From Galbibacter sp035306585 (lineage in GTDB: Bacteria > Bacteroidota > Bacteroidia > Flavobacteriales > Flavobacteriaceae): DNA of 13,510 nt. Made by a program: the position numbers and the translations under genes. Each line of letters opens with the position of its first letter. Position 1 is the first letter of the stretch. The notes beneath the pieces are model-generated. The model worked only from the letters and a program-made list of their open reading frames with translations, did not search any database and was not told the DNA's origin. Location: NCBI RefSeq assembly GCF_035306585.1, contig NZ_DATGNU010000086.1, positions 1 through 13,510 on the forward strand. The letters are read 5' to 3'. Positions 1 to 5,460 of this stretch are shown here, piece after piece.

Positions 1-28
1 GACTTTTATAGTATAAAAGGATAATCAT

Positions 29-1228
29 ATGAAATTTAAACCAGCAAATAATATTCAGGATTTACAGTATTTCGGAGAATTTGGAGGGGTTAATCCTTCC
101 ATTTCAGATTCCTCTACGTATACTTTTCTTTCTGCTAAAACCATGTTTGACACCTTTGAAGGCAACACCGAAGGATGTTACCTTTACAGCAGACACTCCT
201 CACCGTCAAACCTGTACTTGGGTGAAGCATTAGCGGCTATGGAGAACACAGAAACTGCCAATGTGACTGCCAGTGGTATGGGAGCTATCACAGCCACTAT
301 AATGCAACTCTGCAATGCGGGTGATCATATCATCTCGAGTCGAACCATTTATGGTGGCACCTATGCATTTATGAAAAATTTCTTACCAAAGTTCAATATT
401 ACGTGCAGTTTTGTCGATAGTACAGACCTACGCGCTGTTGAACAGAGCATTACAGATCAAACTAAAATAATCTATTGTGAAACCCTTAGCAATCCCTTGT
501 TAGAAGTCTCCGATATTGCAGCCTTGTCCAAACTAGCAAAAAAATATGATCTCCCCCTAGTAGTAGACAATACCTTTTCTCCGTTGAGCATCACCCCGTC
601 AGTATTGGGTGCTGATATTGTCATACACAGTCTGACTAAATTCATCAACGGAAGTAGTGACGCTGTAGCTGGAGTGGTGTGCGCAAGCAAAGACTTCTGC
701 CTAAGTTTAAAAGATGTAAATCAAGGAGCAGGCATGTTATTAGGAAGTACCCTTGACAGCCTTAGGGCTTCCTCTATATTAAAAAATTTAAGAACACTAC
801 ACATAAGGATTAAAAAACACAGTGAAAACGCCCTATATTTAGCAAAAAAATTTGAAAAAGCTGGCTTAAAAATAGTCTATCCTGGACTCAGCTCACATCC
901 AGGTCATAATAAATTCAAAGCGCAAATGAATCCTGAATACGGATATGGTGGATTGCTAACCTTAGATGTTGGCAGTCTTGATAAAGCCAATCAGCTCATG
1001 GAGATGATGCAACAAGAAAATCTTGGTTATCTCGCGGTAAGTTTAGGATTTTACAAAACTTTATTTAGCGCCTCAGGAAGCTCTACTTCTTCAGAAATAC
1101 CTGAAGTAGAACAGCGAGAAATGGGACTAAGCGATGGCCTAATCCGATTCTCCATTGGAATCGACAATGATATCAGCCGAACTTGTGAGCGCATGCTGAG
1201 CTGCATGAAAAAGTTAGAAATCCTATAA
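29..1228 (+). CDS. PLP-dependent Cys/Met metabolism enzyme (cystathionine gamma-synthase / methionine gamma-lyase family)
   Basis: A full-length (399 aa) fold-type I PLP enzyme of the trans-sulfuration family, expected in the cytosol and acting on sulfur amino acids by gamma- or beta-elimination or replacement. Visible family marks are YSR at about 53-55 (phosphate contact from the partner subunit), ASGMGAI at 81-87, VVDNTFSP at 178-185 with the PLP-contacting Asp180, and SLTKFINGSSD at 201-211 with the Schiff-base Lys204. The C-terminal SLGFYKTLFSASGSSTSS and GLIRFSIGID stretches are also typical. Where classical methionine gamma-lyases carry a conserved active-site cysteine after the YG pair, this protein has IYGGT (107-111), as in cystathionine gamma-synthases and gamma-lyases. 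The family is certain; the substrate is not settled. The ATG is preceded by an A/T-rich leader with a weak AAAGGA. It is a single gene, with a 264-base gap before nhaC. Confidence 0.88.
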   Translation: MKFKPANNIQDLQYFGEFGGVNPSISDSSTYTFLSAKTMFDTFEGNTEGCYLYSRHSSPSNLYLGEALAAMENTETANVTASGMGAITATIMQLCNAGDHIISSRTIYGGTYAFMKNFLPKFNITCSFVDSTDLRAVEQSITDQTKIIYCETLSNPLLEVSDIAALSKLAKKYDLPLVVDNTFSPLSITPSVLGADIVIHSLTKFINGSSDAVAGVVCASKDFCLSLKDVNQGAGMLLGSTLDSLRASSILKNLRTLHIRIKKHSENALYLAKKFEKAGLKIVYPGLSSHPGHNKFKAQMNPEYGYGGLLTLDVGSLDKANQLMEMMQQENLGYLAVSLGFYKTLFSASGSSTSSEIPEVEQREMGLSDGLIRFSIGIDNDISRTCERMLSCMKKLEIL

Positions 1229-1271
1229 GAGGGTCTGATGTAGTAACTTGTCACTAGGTATAAAAACTATG

Positions 1272-1332
1272 AGGTTGTGGTTTTCTATAGAGAATAGGGT
1301 TAAAGAAAAAATCTATAGACGGACCACAACCT
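1272..1332. repeat. Long imperfect inverted repeat, possible bidirectional terminator
   Basis: The outer arms AGGTTGTGGT (1272-1281) and ACCACAACCT (1323-1332) are perfectly complementary. After a 2/3-nt internal bulge, the inner arms TCTATAGA (1284-1291 and 1312-1319) also pair. A 20-nt purine-rich loop separates them. The 3' side runs into TTCTATTTTGTTT. It lies 43 bases after the stop of the PLP enzyme, so a terminator for that gene is the simplest reading. The long two-part stem and large loop are unlike the compact hairpin at 4402-4430, so a small dispersed repeat element is an alternative. Confidence 0.6.
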
Positions 1333-1492
1333 TTCTATTTTGTTTAATCAGAGTAAGTTACCCTGAAAAATAGATCAATAAAAATCCACCACCCCCCGTG
1401 ATAAAATTTAATTTCTCGTACTCTTTGTTCGAATTCTATAAAAACTTTGTATTTTTCCGCCTGTTTACTCTACTAAAGTACCACCTTAATTA

Positions 1493-2947
1493 ATGAAAGA
1501 CGAGAAAATCATTCACAATAAAGAGCTCTCTATTTGGGAAGCACTACTTCCTGTTATCATTCTAGTAGCATTACTTGCCTTCAATGTTTTTGTTTACGGC
1601 GATGATTCCTTGGGAGGATCAAATCAATTTATACTTCTTATAGGTGGAGCTATTGCAGCCATTGTTGGCGTTTTTAACAAGGTGAAATTTGATCGAATGC
1701 TAGAGGAGGTTGCTAACAATATCAAATCAACCTCAGGGGCTATCCTTATACTACTTTTTGTCGGTGCACTTGCTGGAACTTGGCTCATTAGTGGGGTGAT
1801 CCCAGCAATGATTTATTATGGGCTTCAAATCCTAAGTCCGTCATACTTTCTAGCGGCTTGTGTTATTATTTGTTCTATTATCTCGGTAGCCACTGGAAGT
1901 AGTTGGACAACTAGCGCGACCGTTGGTATTGCCTTGGTAGGTATAGGAGGTGCATTGGGTATTTCCGCTGGAATGACCGCTGGTGCTGTAATCTCAGGTG
2001 CATATTTTGGAGATAAGATGTCCCCTTTAAGTGATACAACAAACCTTGCACCAGCAATGGCAGGAACGGATTTGTTCACACACATTCGGTATATGAGTCT
2101 CACCACTGTTCCAACTATGATAGTGACATTAATTTTATTTACCATTATTGGGCTAAATTTGGACACCACCACCATACCAGATACCGGATCACTTTTATCG
2201 GCTATTGAAGAATCATTCATTATTACCCCTTGGCTCTTTATTGTTCCTGTGGTTGTAATTCTTTTAATCTTAAAGAAAGCCCCACCTCTTATGGCACTAC
2301 TTGTAGGAACCCTACTAGCTGCAGTATTTGCTTTGGTTTTTCAACCAGAGATCGTTATGGGTATTACGAATTCCCAAGAGTTAAATCTTATAAATGCCTA
2401 TCAAGGAGTAATGAATGCGATCACTGTGGAAACCAAAATCACCACTTCCAATGAGATTCTCAATGGGTTATTTACCGCTGGAGGCATGTATGGAATGCTA
2501 GGAACAATTTGGCTTATCCTTTGTGCAATGGTCTTTGGTGGCATTATGGATGCCATAGGAGCACTATCAAAAATAAGTAAAACACTTCTCAATGCTTTCG
2601 ATTCCATCTTTGGTCTTTTCGCAAGTACTGTTGCAAGTTGTTTAGCACTAAATCTTACCGCATCAGATCAATATTTAGCCATTGTAGTTCCAGGTAAAAT
2701 GTATGCGCAGGCCTATAAAGAAAAAAATCTTGCTCCTGAGAACCTCAGTAGAACATTAGAAGATTCAGGAACGGTCACCTCCGTATTGGTGCCATGGAAT
2801 ACTTGTGGAGCCTATCAAAGCAGTGTGTTGGGGGTTGACACAACGGCCTATATAGGCTATGCCTTCTTCAACTATCTTAGTCCTTTTACAACGTTGCTCT
2901 TCGCAGCCTTCCAAATTAAAATAAAGCAATTAACTCAGAAAAAGTAA
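1493..2947 (+). CDS. nhaC: NhaC family Na+/H+ antiporter
   Basis: A polytopic inner-membrane protein of 484 aa that exchanges cytoplasmic Na+ for external H+, supporting sodium and pH homeostasis. Roughly 11-12 hydrophobic segments fill the chain (for example about 16-35, 45-61, 82-104 and 117-134, then repeatedly to the C-terminus). The strongest family mark is the continuous region from about 134 to 200: TGSSWTTSATVGIAL, then ISGAYFGDKMSPLSDTTNLA and AGTDLFTHIRYM, which matches the NhaC signature with its polar intramembrane residues. A second conserved stretch near 420-440 (LEDSGTVTSVLVPWNTCGAY) is also typical. The length is usual for the family. It stands alone, with a 264-base gap before it and 208 bases after, and no terminator hairpin that I can see after its stop. 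The start is an ATG preceded by ACCACCTTAATTA, with no Shine-Dalgarno site. Confidence 0.92.
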   Translation: MKDEKIIHNKELSIWEALLPVIILVALLAFNVFVYGDDSLGGSNQFILLIGGAIAAIVGVFNKVKFDRMLEEVANNIKSTSGAILILLFVGALAGTWLISGVIPAMIYYGLQILSPSYFLAACVIICSIISVATGSSWTTSATVGIALVGIGGALGISAGMTAGAVISGAYFGDKMSPLSDTTNLAPAMAGTDLFTHIRYMSLTTVPTMIVTLILFTIIGLNLDTTTIPDTGSLLSAIEESFIITPWLFIVPVVVILLILKKAPPLMALLVGTLLAAVFALVFQPEIVMGITNSQELNLINAYQGVMNAITVETKITTSNEILNGLFTAGGMYGMLGTIWLILCAMVFGGIMDAIGALSKISKTLLNAFDSIFGLFASTVASCLALNLTASDQYLAIVVPGKMYAQAYKEKNLAPENLSRTLEDSGTVTSVLVPWNTCGAYQSSVLGVDTTAYIGYAFFNYLSPFTTLLFAAFQIKIKQLTQKK

Positions 2948-3109
2948 TTTCGTAACTTATAATCAAAATTCTTGTTAAATTATCAATACTTATCCCTAAA
3001 ACTTAGCTTTTACACAAAGAATTAAGCACTTTGCTTTTGCGATTAATAAATCCTATTAACAGATAAATTTATACGATTTCAAAGAGTGTAAATACCCCTC
3101 TTTTGGTTG

Positions 3110-3117
3110 TAGCTTTG
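3110..3117 (+). promoter_or_regulatory. Candidate -7 element for the peroxiredoxin operon
   Basis: TAGCTTTG followed by C fits the Bacteroidota -7 consensus TAnnTTTG and lies 38 bases before the peroxiredoxin ATG. I see no TTG -33 box at the usual spacing, so this rests on the -7 element alone. No clear OxyR- or PerR-type operator is evident around it. Confidence 0.4.
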
Positions 3118-3155
3118 CAGCGAAGTAAAACGAATAAATTTAAACTATTATAATT

Positions 3156-3794
3156 ATGGCATTAGTAGGTAAAAAATTTCCAAGTATTGCAGTAGATGCA
3201 ATGAATGAAATGGGTGACACTTTCAAAATCAACGTTTTGGAAGAAGCAGTAAAAAACAACAAAAAAGTGATCCTTTTCTGGTATCCAAAAGACTTTACTT
3301 TTGTTTGCCCAACTGAGTTACATGCATTTCAAGCGGCACTTGGAGAATTTGAAAAGAGAAATACGATAGTTATTGGTGCCTCTTGTGACACTGCTGAGGT
3401 ACACTTTGCTTGGCTAAATACGCACAAAGACAATGGAGGAATCGAAGGTGTGACTTATCCTCTATTGGCAGATTCAAATAGAAACCTAGCAAACATGCTT
3501 CGTATTCTAGACCTTTCATCTGAAACTTATAATGAGGAGACAGACTCTTATGTATATGAGGGCGATAATGTAACTTATAGAGCTACCTTTTTGATCGACG
3601 AAGAAGGAACGGTATTCCACGAAAGTGTAAACCATATGCCTGTAGGTAGAAATGTAAATGAGTTTATCCGTTTAATAGACGCCTATACGCACGTTCAAAA
3701 GAACGGTGAGGTTTGTCCTGCTAACTGGGAGGAAGGTAAAGAAGCAATGAATGCTGATAGAAAAGGTGTTGCTGCTTATTTAAGTGCAAATTAA
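3156..3794 (+). CDS. Typical 2-Cys peroxiredoxin (AhpC/Prx1 type)
   Basis: A thiol peroxidase that reduces H2O2, organic hydroperoxides and possibly peroxynitrite in the cytosol. The 212-aa chain carries the peroxidatic site FTFVCPTEL (Cys51) and the resolving site GEVCPANW (Cys187), so it should form the usual intersubunit disulfide dimer. Further family marks are the WYPKDF stretch at 42-47 and SCDTAEVHFAWLNT at 76-89. The segment around 121-138, rich in Glu, Asp and Tyr, is a mild expansion relative to E. coli AhpC. No AhpF reductase gene is nearby. The thioredoxin-like gene starting 12 bases after the stop is the obvious candidate reductant. It is the first gene of a three-gene operon ending at the terminator at 4402-4430. 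Confidence 0.93.
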   Translation: MALVGKKFPSIAVDAMNEMGDTFKINVLEEAVKNNKKVILFWYPKDFTFVCPTELHAFQAALGEFEKRNTIVIGASCDTAEVHFAWLNTHKDNGGIEGVTYPLLADSNRNLANMLRILDLSSETYNEETDSYVYEGDNVTYRATFLIDEEGTVFHESVNHMPVGRNVNEFIRLIDAYTHVQKNGEVCPANWEEGKEAMNADRKGVAAYLSAN

Positions 3795-3806
3795 AAAGTA
3801 TTGGTG

Positions 3807-4121
3807 ATGATAGTAGAATTAGACAAAGACAATTTATCGGATTTGGTAGCTGAGAATGACACTGTATTGGTCCAGTACTCAGCAGGATGGTGCGGGAATT
3901 GCCGTATCATGAAGCCGAAATTTAAAAAATTCGCTCAGGAGAATAACAACGCAACCTTTGTGATTGTAGATGCTGAGAAGTATCCAGAATCTAGAAAGCT
4001 AGCTAATGTAGATAACTTACCTACCTTCGCAGCTTTTAAGAAAGGAGAAGTTTTAAATCAGATTCAGACCAATAAGACGGATGTATTAAAATCTTTTATT
4101 GATGAAGCTACCCATAATTAA
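3807..4121 (+). CDS. Thioredoxin family protein with a CGNC active site
   Basis: A small (104 aa) single-domain thioredoxin-fold protein. The active site is WCGNC (Cys29 and Cys32), so the usual CGPC of thioredoxin is replaced by CGNC, and the cis-proline loop is NLPTF (Pro72). No signal peptide is visible, so it is cytosolic. Proline to Asn between the cysteines should shift the redox potential relative to standard thioredoxin; that is inference. TTG and GTG codons lie in frame just upstream (3801 and 3804), but the ATG at 3807 gives the expected thioredoxin N-terminus and was chosen. The gene sits 12 bases after the peroxiredoxin, which suggests it recycles that enzyme, and its end overlaps the next gene by 20 bases. 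Confidence 0.88.
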   Translation: MIVELDKDNLSDLVAENDTVLVQYSAGWCGNCRIMKPKFKKFAQENNNATFVIVDAEKYPESRKLANVDNLPTFAAFKKGEVLNQIQTNKTDVLKSFIDEATHN

Positions 4122-4362
4122 ACAATTATCAGGCTTTATAGAATCCAATGATGAGGATTACGTAAATGAAGCTATCGAAACTCTTGAAGCAATTACTGAA
4201 GTTCCTTCACTAAAGGACGAAGAGCTGGATGTTATTGGAGAATTAATCTCGAACATGTATGGAGCTCTTGAAGTTCAAAAACTAATGAAGGAGGAAGGAT
4301 TAAATCAAAAGGATGCGATTAATGCTTTTATGAAAAGGGTTTTAGGCTCGATCGATAAGTAG
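4102..4362 (+). CDS. Small DUF6952-like protein coupled to the thioredoxin gene
   Basis: An 86-aa acidic protein that I recognise as the small family found after peroxiredoxin and thioredoxin genes in flavobacteria (DUF6952, assigned from memory). Its function is unknown. It has no cysteine, no membrane segment and no signal peptide. The sequence looks almost wholly helical, with an ISNMYGAL stretch near 48-55, a charged amphipathic KLMKEEG segment and NAFMKRVLGS near the end. The ATG at 4102 lies inside the last codons of thioredoxin (20-base overlap in a different frame), which suggests translational coupling. A TTG at 4099 is possible but less likely. Being locked to two redox genes, it may act as a partner or regulator of the peroxiredoxin/thioredoxin pair; this rests on context only. 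Confidence 0.75.
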   Translation: MKLPIIKQLSGFIESNDEDYVNEAIETLEAITEVPSLKDEELDVIGELISNMYGALEVQKLMKEEGLNQKDAINAFMKRVLGSIDK

Positions 4363-4401
4363 ATTATAATGCTGGGAAGAAATTGCTATAAAAAAGTCAT
4401 C

Positions 4402-4430
4402 AAAGGCTACCAAATTGGTAGCCTTTTGTG
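4402..4430 (+). terminator. Rho-independent terminator after the redox operon
   Basis: A perfect 10-bp stem, AAAGGCTACC (4402-4411) with GGTAGCCTTT (4417-4426), encloses the 5-nt loop AAATT and is followed by a T-rich tail (TTTTGTGTTTT). It lies 39 bases after the last gene of the operon. The A-rich 5' flank also lets it work on the opposite strand, but no gene arrives from that side. Confidence 0.85.
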
Positions 4431-4453
4431 TTTTAAATCCTTTTAATAATTGT

Positions 4454-4461
4454 TATCTTTA
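4454..4461 (+). promoter_or_regulatory. Weak candidate -7 element before tpx
   Basis: TATCTTTA differs from TAnnTTTG only at the last base. It sits about 85 bases before the tpx ATG and after the terminator of the previous operon. A TTTG lies 25 bases upstream, which is longer than usual. A small inverted repeat follows at 4470-4486. This is a suggestion rather than a firm call. Confidence 0.25.
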
Positions 4462-4469
4462 TCCTCTAG

Positions 4470-4486
4470 GAGTGTTTAACACACTC
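4470..4486. repeat. Short inverted repeat in the tpx leader
   Basis: GAGTGT (4470-4475) and ACACTC (4481-4486) pair perfectly around the loop TTAAC. This falls just downstream of the weak -7 candidate, near the likely 5' end of the tpx mRNA. It could be an operator or an mRNA-end hairpin. A 6-bp stem can also arise by chance. Confidence 0.4.
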
Positions 4487-4545
4487 TGATCTCAGCGATC
4501 TATAAACATCGATAACAACAAGTATTATTAATACAAAATATAAAA

Positions 4546-5049
4546 ATGAGCACAATTACATTAAAAGGAAACAAGGTAAACACCTTAAGTAGTCTACCCG
4601 AAGTTGGAAGTAAAGCACCTAATTTCAATTTAGTAAATGGTGAGCTTTCCTCGGTATCGCTTAGTGATTTCAAAGGTTCTAAAGTTATTCTTAACATCTT
4701 TCCAAGCGTAGATACTGGAACATGCGCTGCCAGTGTAAGAAAGTTCAATGAGGAGGCCTCCGAATTAGATAACACTAAAGTATTATGCATTTCAAGAGAT
4801 CTTCCTTTTGCACAAGCACGCTTTTGTGCTGCCGAAGGTATCAAAAATGTCATTTCACTTTCGGATTTTAGAGATCAAAAGTTTGGAAAAGATTACGGAG
4901 TTGAATTTGTCGACGGCCCATTGAAAGGCCTTTTAAGCCGTGCAGTAGTGGTCATAGACGAGAATAACAACATTCTTTATTCCGAGCAGGTTTCTGAGAC
5001 TACTGAAGAGCCAAATTATAAAGCAGCCTTAGCGGCATTAAAGAATTGA
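4546..5049 (+). CDS. tpx: Thiol peroxidase (Tpx, atypical 2-Cys peroxiredoxin)
   Basis: A thioredoxin-dependent lipid and alkyl hydroperoxidase of 167 aa, the same size as E. coli Tpx. The peroxidatic site is PSVDTGTCAASVRKFN with Cys60. The resolving Cys94 lies in DLPFAQARFCAAEG. A third cysteine, Cys81 in VLCISRD, matches one also present in E. coli Tpx. The region DGPLKGLLSRAVVVIDENN (about 126-144) is nearly diagnostic for this subfamily. The product is probably cytosolic, since no signal peptide is visible. It is the first gene of the co-directional run that continues into dgkA, whose TTG start overlaps the tpx stop by 4 bases (TTGA). Together with the peroxiredoxin operon just upstream, it gives the cell two peroxidase classes within 2 kb. 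Confidence 0.95.
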   Translation: MSTITLKGNKVNTLSSLPEVGSKAPNFNLVNGELSSVSLSDFKGSKVILNIFPSVDTGTCAASVRKFNEEASELDNTKVLCISRDLPFAQARFCAAEGIKNVISLSDFRDQKFGKDYGVEFVDGPLKGLLSRAVVVIDENNNILYSEQVSETTEEPNYKAALAALKN

Positions 5050-5405
5050 AAATATTTATAATTAACAGAATCAAGAGCATAGGATACGCCTTCAAAGGGG
5101 CGTATCTGCTTTTTAAAAAGGAGGCCAGCATACAAACTCAGGTTGTTATTGCCATCATCACTATAATAGCTGGATTCTACTTTGAGATATCCGCCACAGA
5201 ATGGACGGTTCAACTGCTTACCATAGCCCTTGTAATGGGTGTTGAAGGAGTCAATACAGCTATAGAAGAAATGGCAGATTTTATCCACCCAGATTACAAC
5301 CAAGATATCGGACGTATTAAAGACATCTCCGCAGGGGCTGTATTTCTTGTAGCCGTTGTAGCTATGGTGATTGGCGCCATAATTTACGTTCCGAAAATAT
5401 TTTAA
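5046..5405 (+). CDS. dgkA: Diacylglycerol kinase family protein (DgkA-type, TTG start)
   Basis: A small integral-membrane lipid kinase (119 aa) of the prokaryotic DgkA family. It phosphorylates diacylglycerol or undecaprenol with ATP, recycling lipid from envelope synthesis. Three transmembrane helices are visible (about 32-48, 53-69 and 97-115). The catalytic and metal motif EGVNTAIE is at 67-74 (Glu67 and Glu74, matching the E. coli acidic pair), and KDISAGAV at 92-99 matches the conserved KD.(S/G)A.V segment. The N-terminal amphipathic part, with GYAFKGAYLLFKKE, is also typical. No ATG gives this N-terminus; the TTG at 5046 overlaps the tpx stop as TTGA, so translational coupling is likely. 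Which lipid it uses cannot be told from the sequence. A strong hairpin lies inside its early codons at 5083-5114. Confidence 0.88.
   Translation: MKIFIINRIKSIGYAFKGAYLLFKKEASIQTQVVIAIITIIAGFYFEISATEWTVQLLTIALVMGVEGVNTAIEEMADFIHPDYNQDIGRIKDISAGAVFLVAVVAMVIGAIIYVPKIF
5083..5114 (+). terminator. Terminator-like hairpin inside the 5' coding part of dgkA
   Basis: GATACGCC (5083-5090) pairs perfectly with GGCGTATC (5099-5106). Two G-T pairs extend the stem to 10 bp around a CAAA tetraloop. The sequence continues as TGCTTTTT (5107-5114), giving the shape of an intrinsic terminator, about 37 bases after the dgkA start. It could end part of the tpx transcripts or act as an attenuator relieved by ribosomes translating dgkA. 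The T-run is short and the region also has to encode conserved DgkA residues, so coincidence is possible. Confidence 0.45.
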
Positions 5406-5438
5406 AAATATAAATAGAAACTGTACGTTTGTAATTAG

Positions 5439-5446
5439 TACTTTTG
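5439..5446 (+). promoter_or_regulatory. Candidate -7 element before ftsK
   Basis: TACTTTTG followed by C is a full match to TAnnTTTG and ends 14 bases before the ftsK ATG, implying a very short leader. A second match, TACGTTTG, lies at 5424-5431. No -33 TTG at normal spacing is seen for either. It would give ftsK and its downstream genes a promoter independent of tpx. Confidence 0.4.
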
Positions 5447-5460
5447 CGATAAACAGAGTA

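Noticed and set aside
1333..1492. Promoter for nhaC (TTTG at 1424 with AAACTTTG at 1442)
   Set aside because: The second box lacks the leading TA and the spacing is 14 rather than about 17-19, so it does not reach the standard used for the other calls.
1825..2220. A 131-codon open frame on the minus strand inside nhaC
   Set aside because: It lies fully antisense to strongly conserved NhaC codons, has no recognisable domain, and is explained by the codon pattern of the real gene.
2948..3155. Possible terminator or small gene between nhaC and the peroxiredoxin
   Set aside because: Only weak pairings such as AAGC/GCTT near 3025 are present, and I see no open frame with a convincing start or family match; apart from the -7 element at 3110 the gap appears empty.
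4912..4930. GGCC repeated around 4917 and 4927 within tpx
   Set aside because: The 4-base palindromes sit in codons for the conserved DGPLKGL segment and there is no T-run or further pairing, so there is no reason to call a regulatory hairpin.
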